This document shows positions 60,430 through 64,000 of a DNA stretch of 64,000 bases, one piece after another (position 1 is the first letter of the stretch; every line of letters begins with the position of its first letter). Source of the stretch: Lobosporangium transversale (taxonomy: Eukaryota > Mortierellomycota > Mortierellomycetes > Mortierellales > Mortierellaceae); the NCBI RefSeq assembly GCF_002105155.1, contig NW_019028982.1:1290256-1354255 (forward strand). Reading direction: 5' to 3'. The notes under the pieces were generated by a model. That model saw only the letters and a program-made list of their open reading frames with translations, was not told the DNA's origin and ran no database searches. The position numbers and the translations under genes are program-made.

Positions 60430-61375
60430 ACAGCGGCCTATTAGAATTTTAATCATTAGTTTCATGTTCATAGTATCATTGCATGGCGGTTGTAATTAGT
60501 TCTTTATTTTTTTTCCTATTCGCCAAAATAAATGCAGTCTGATCATCTCTATTACTGTATATTTGCATTTGTATATATATATGTATATTTGGTGACAGGC
60601 TTCGGGGATTGAAATACAAATGAAAATCAACATCCAGCCATAGGGACAACTCTACATGAACGTGTGTCATTTTGCTAGCTTTGCTTTTTCTGATCCTTCA
60701 GCTTTCAGCAGCTTTCCAAGATGTAATGGAGAAAACCTTGTCTAAAGGACAAGAAATGTGACATTAGTACATGTAAAATGAAATTGTATCTGCATCCCAT
60801 TTCATCGTAAAAGAGGAGATATGCTTCGCCTTTAGAAGAGCCCTTTCGATCCAAGCTATTTCACGGATCAGCATTAAGTTGGTTTGTTGGAGCATGATCA
60901 TTGGTGACTTTCTTTTTTTACTTGAGCGAAAATTGTCCCCCAGATCGCAGTATTGCCATTGGATGCTTTATTTTTTTTTTATTTTCTTTCAAGGTTGGAT
61001 ACGTGTAACATTCTGGAGGCTTTCTTTGCAGTGATAAATTGCATGTTGACACGTCAACAGTGCTATGTAGTAGCCAATCAGGTGTTGCCATATCAGGTCT
61101 CCCTGTTTCTTGAATTTATTTCTGTATTGGACTGTGTTCTATGGCCTTCTGTGTCCCAGAGCACGTACAAAAAAGCTTAAACGCGCTTTGTTTGCTGGCA
61201 AAGCCTGGCTTTCTTCCTTCTCTGGTTACAACAAACCAGCCTATATATATTCTCCCTTCTCTCTCTTTTTCTTTCTTTCTTTTTTTTTTTTCCTCATCAT
61301 CAGTCTCCACCACTTCTGTTCTTTCCCTCCTTTCTTCACCTCATCTTCCATCCTCATCTCTTACGACTCCAACTC
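60430..61375. other. Intergenic region: HSP90 3' flank and KAR2 promoter
   Basis: No gene. Contains GTACATGTA at 60767-60775, a TTGAC-AC-GTCAA inverted repeat at about 61046-61057, a CCAAT box near 61073 and a long CT/TTTC-rich leader (61250-61375) before the KAR2 start. Confidence 0.5.
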
Positions 61376-63756
61376 ATGTCAAAGTTCATCAAGAGCGTTC
61401 TCGCTCTGGTCACTGTGGCATTGGTCTGCATGGTCGCTATTACGACCGTCAAAGCCGATGCTGACGAGACCCGCGAGTCCTATGGCACTGTCATTGGTAT
61501 CGGTAAGTCAATATACTATCTCTCACACACTTTTACCCGTGTGATCATGCAAAAAAAGTCTGTACAAAGCTGTCTTGAACAGATCCAGCGTGTATTATAA
61601 AGAAAGAAAAATGAAGGCGATCAACTACCGCAATAATATCGAGGACAGATTCGTGGAGAAGCCCTTCTCATAGGAGCAGTAGCAGCAAGATCAGTTACAT
61701 ATTTTTCCCTTTTTTACTATGATCTGATACTCAGTGGCTATGGAGTGGGTTAAAGAGCGCAGAGCAACTATTCTGCAAATGCCTCGATTGCGTTCATTTT
61801 CAATCTCCCCCTTCCTTGAATCGAAAATTCATCACTAACAACCGCCTCTCTTGTTTTTGCCTGTCGCTTGTTTTTTATAATTAACCAAATAGATCTTGGA
61901 ACCACCTACTCCTGTGTCGGCGTCTACAAGAATGGACGCGTTGAAATTATCGCCAATGATCAAGGTCATCGTATCACTCCCTCCTATGTCGCATTCACTG
62001 AGGACGAGCGTCTTGTCGGAGATGCCGCCAAGAATCAGTACGCTGCCAACCCCACCAACACAATTTTTGATGCCAAACGTCTGATTGGTCGCCGTTTCGA
62101 TGATAAGGATGTCCAGAATGATATTAAGCACTTCCCATTCAAAGTCAAGAGCAAAGGTGGCGCTCCTGTCATCCAGGTCGAGGTCAAAGGAGAGCCAAAG
62201 ACCTTCACGCCTGAGGAGATTTCCGCTATGGTTTTGGGCAAGATGAAGGAGATTGCCGAAGCCTTCCTTTCCAAGAAGGTTACCCACGCCGTCGTCACTG
62301 TCCCCGCCTACTTCAACGACGCTCAGCGTCAGGCTACTAAGGATGCCGGTGCTATTGCTGGCTTGAACGTCCTCCGTATTGTCAACGAACCCACCGCCGC
62401 CGCAATCGCTTACGGTTTGGACAAGAAGGATGGTGAGCGCACTATTCTCGTCTATGATCTTGGTGGTGGTACTTTTGATGTCTCTCTTTTGTCGATCGAC
62501 GACGGTGTCTTTGAAGTTCTCGCCACGTCTGGTGACACTCACTTGGGAGGAGAGGATTTCGACCAGCGTGTTATTGATCACTTTGTCAAGCAATACAAGA
62601 AGAAGAACGGCAAGGATATCACCAAGGATCTCAAGACCATGGGCAAGCTCAAGCGTGAGGTTGAGAAGGCCAAGCGCACTCTTTCTTCCCAGATGTCTGT
62701 CCGTATTGAGATTGATTCTTTCCATGAAGGTAATGACTTTTCCGAGACCTTGACCCGCGCCAAGTTTGAGGAGCTCAACATGGATTTGTTCAAGAACACA
62801 ATCAAGCCTGTCGAGCAAGTCCTCAAGGATGCCGGCCTCGAAAAGAGCGATATTCATGACATTGTCCTCGTTGGTGGTTCTACTCGTATCCCCAAGGTCA
62901 TCTCTCTTATTGAGGACTTCTTTGGTGGTAAGAAGGCATCCAAGGGTATTAATCCTGATGAAGCTGTCGCTTATGGTGCCGCTGTTCAGGGTGGTGTCCT
63001 CTCTGGTGAGTCTGCCGCTGATTCCGTCCTTCTTTTGGATGTCAACCCGTTGACCCTCGGAATTGAAACCACTGGAGGTGTTATGACCAAGCTTATTCCC
63101 CGCAACACTGGTATCCCTACAAGAAGTCTCAAATTTTCTCTACCGCCGCCGACAATCAGCAGACTGTTTTGATTCAGGTCTTTGAGGGAGAGCGTGGTAT
63201 GACTAAGGACAATAACCAGCTCGGCAAGTTTGAGCTGACCAACATTCCCCCAGCTCCTCGTGGTGTTCCTCAGATCGAGGTCACTTTTGAGATTGATGCC
63301 AAACGGTATCTTGCGTGTCTCTGCCTCTGACAAGGGCACTGGCAAGACTGAGAGCATCACCATCACTAACGCAAGGGCCGCCTTTCTGACGAGGAAATTG
63401 AACGCATGATCAAGGAGGCTGAGCAGTTTGCCAGCGAGGATCAGGCAATCAAGGAACGTGTTGAAGCCAAGAACGTTCTCGAGAACTACCTTTACTCTGT
63501 CAAGAACCAGGTCACTGATGACTCTCAGTTGGGAGCTAAGATTGACGCTGATGATAAGAAGACCATCTTGGATGCCATTGCCACCAAGATCTCGTGGCTT
63601 GAGTCCGAGGGTGCCTCTGCCACTAAGGAGGAGCTTGATGAGAAGAAGGAGGAGATTGAGGCCATTGTTAACCCCATCACCTCTAAGCTCTACGGCTCCT
63701 CCGGCGGCTCCGGCACTCCTCCTAGTGAGGAGATGCCTTCGCACGACGAGCTTTAA
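61376..63756 (+). CDS. KAR2: BiP/Kar2, Hsp70 of the endoplasmic reticulum; frame interrupted three times in this sequence
   Basis: Exon 1 is 61376-61502, with a signal peptide ([20 protein letters not shown], then TTVKADA); exon 2 is 61893-63756. Hsp70 motifs are [17 protein letters not shown] across the splice, the phosphate-2 motif [27 protein letters not shown] and [10 protein letters not shown], and the substrate-binding domain follows. The last residues are SHDEL, an ER retrieval signal, which fixes this as BiP rather than cytosolic Hsp70. The frame breaks at 63120/63121 (one base missing), 63301-63303 (one A too many) and 63372/63373 (one base missing); between and after these the family sequence is intact to the stop. 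As written the first frame ends at 63172. As with Hsp90 I infer assembly error. BiP folds secreted proteins in the ER lumen. Intron 1 contains CAGCGTG (61586-61592), the core of the yeast unfolded-protein element; this may be chance. Confidence 0.9.
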
Positions 63757-64000
63757 AAAAAATGCATTCTCTCCCTCGGGCAGATTCTTTTTTCTTTATC
63801 GTAAAATAATATTTTTGCCAGCTCATTCTTTTTTTTTCTGCTTGTACAGTAATCAAATCCCCAATAAAGTAAAGAAAAAAATCTTTTTGAAAAAAACCAT
63901 AGCCTTGAAACTACATGAAAAAGCCTAAGTCCACTTCCAGATCGACAGAAATTATAAATACATAAATACATTCATGTATATATATGTTTTACTACATTTC
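63757..64000. other. KAR2 3' flank
   Basis: AT-rich non-coding sequence with A/T tracts to the right edge; no gene seen. Confidence 0.5.

Noticed and set aside
61835-62857. 340-residue ORF on the minus strand
   Set aside because: Exact antisense shadow of the BiP coding region, a known effect of codon bias in Hsp70 genes.
1-64000. CRISPR arrays, bacterial operon signals, rRNA genes
   Set aside because: No regularly spaced repeats, no Shine-Dalgarno pattern and no rRNA sequence; the spliced genes show a eukaryotic nuclear contig.

Overview
The window looks like a nuclear contig from a filamentous fungus, most likely an early-diverging one of the Mortierella type. Almost every gene is split by short GT...AG introns. 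Introns and flanks are crowded with homopolymer A or T runs of 15-35 bases. The encoded proteins are fungal: an RSC1/2-type chromatin subunit, a fungus-type RCK2/Srk1 kinase and a BiP ending in HDEL. Decayed copies of an F-box/LRR protein and an XPG/FEN1-like nuclease also fit. The lineage call is inference from gene content and style, not from any search. I reassembled exons by hand from splice signals and reading-frame continuity, so exon borders are predictions.

Layout. 1-1642: 3' end of an unrecognised low-complexity protein gene. 2645-7073: RSC1/2-like protein (two bromodomains, BAH, zinc finger, AT-hook, Gln-rich tail). 8926-13293: three intronless genes in tandem for four-helix membrane proteins; a fourth of similar plan (20267-21339) lies beyond the Kap114/importin-9 gene (14382-18322) and the TCTP gene (minus, 18607-19629). 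22388-24338: Sti1/Hop co-chaperone. 24660-26717: type-B carboxylesterase. 27122-28625 (minus): alpha/beta hydrolase. 28626-33837: gene-poor block with a 96-bp inverted-repeat element flanked by a 9-bp duplication and a decayed F-box/LRR gene. 33838-37430: Elongator subunit Elp2. 37640-43891 (minus): kinesin-3 with FHA and C-terminal PH domains. 43892-50646: second gene-poor block with a decayed XPG/FEN1-like nuclease. 50647-54407: RCK2/Srk1 kinase. 55216-57671: mitochondrial succinyl-CoA:3-oxoacid CoA-transferase. 58215-60429: Hsp90. 61376-63756: BiP/Kar2.

The genes do not form one pathway. They are housekeeping functions: chromatin remodelling, nuclear import, tRNA wobble modification, vesicle transport, stress signalling, ketone-body use and three parts of the chaperone system (Sti1, Hsp90, BiP). 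The best candidate for something undescribed is the four-helix membrane protein group. Two members share a composite tail motif, LPxY followed by DQP and IIDMSN, that I cannot match to a named family. The last 6 kb needs caution: Hsp90 and BiP carry at least seven single-base frame breaks in otherwise perfectly conserved sequence, which points to base-level assembly error rather than loss of function.
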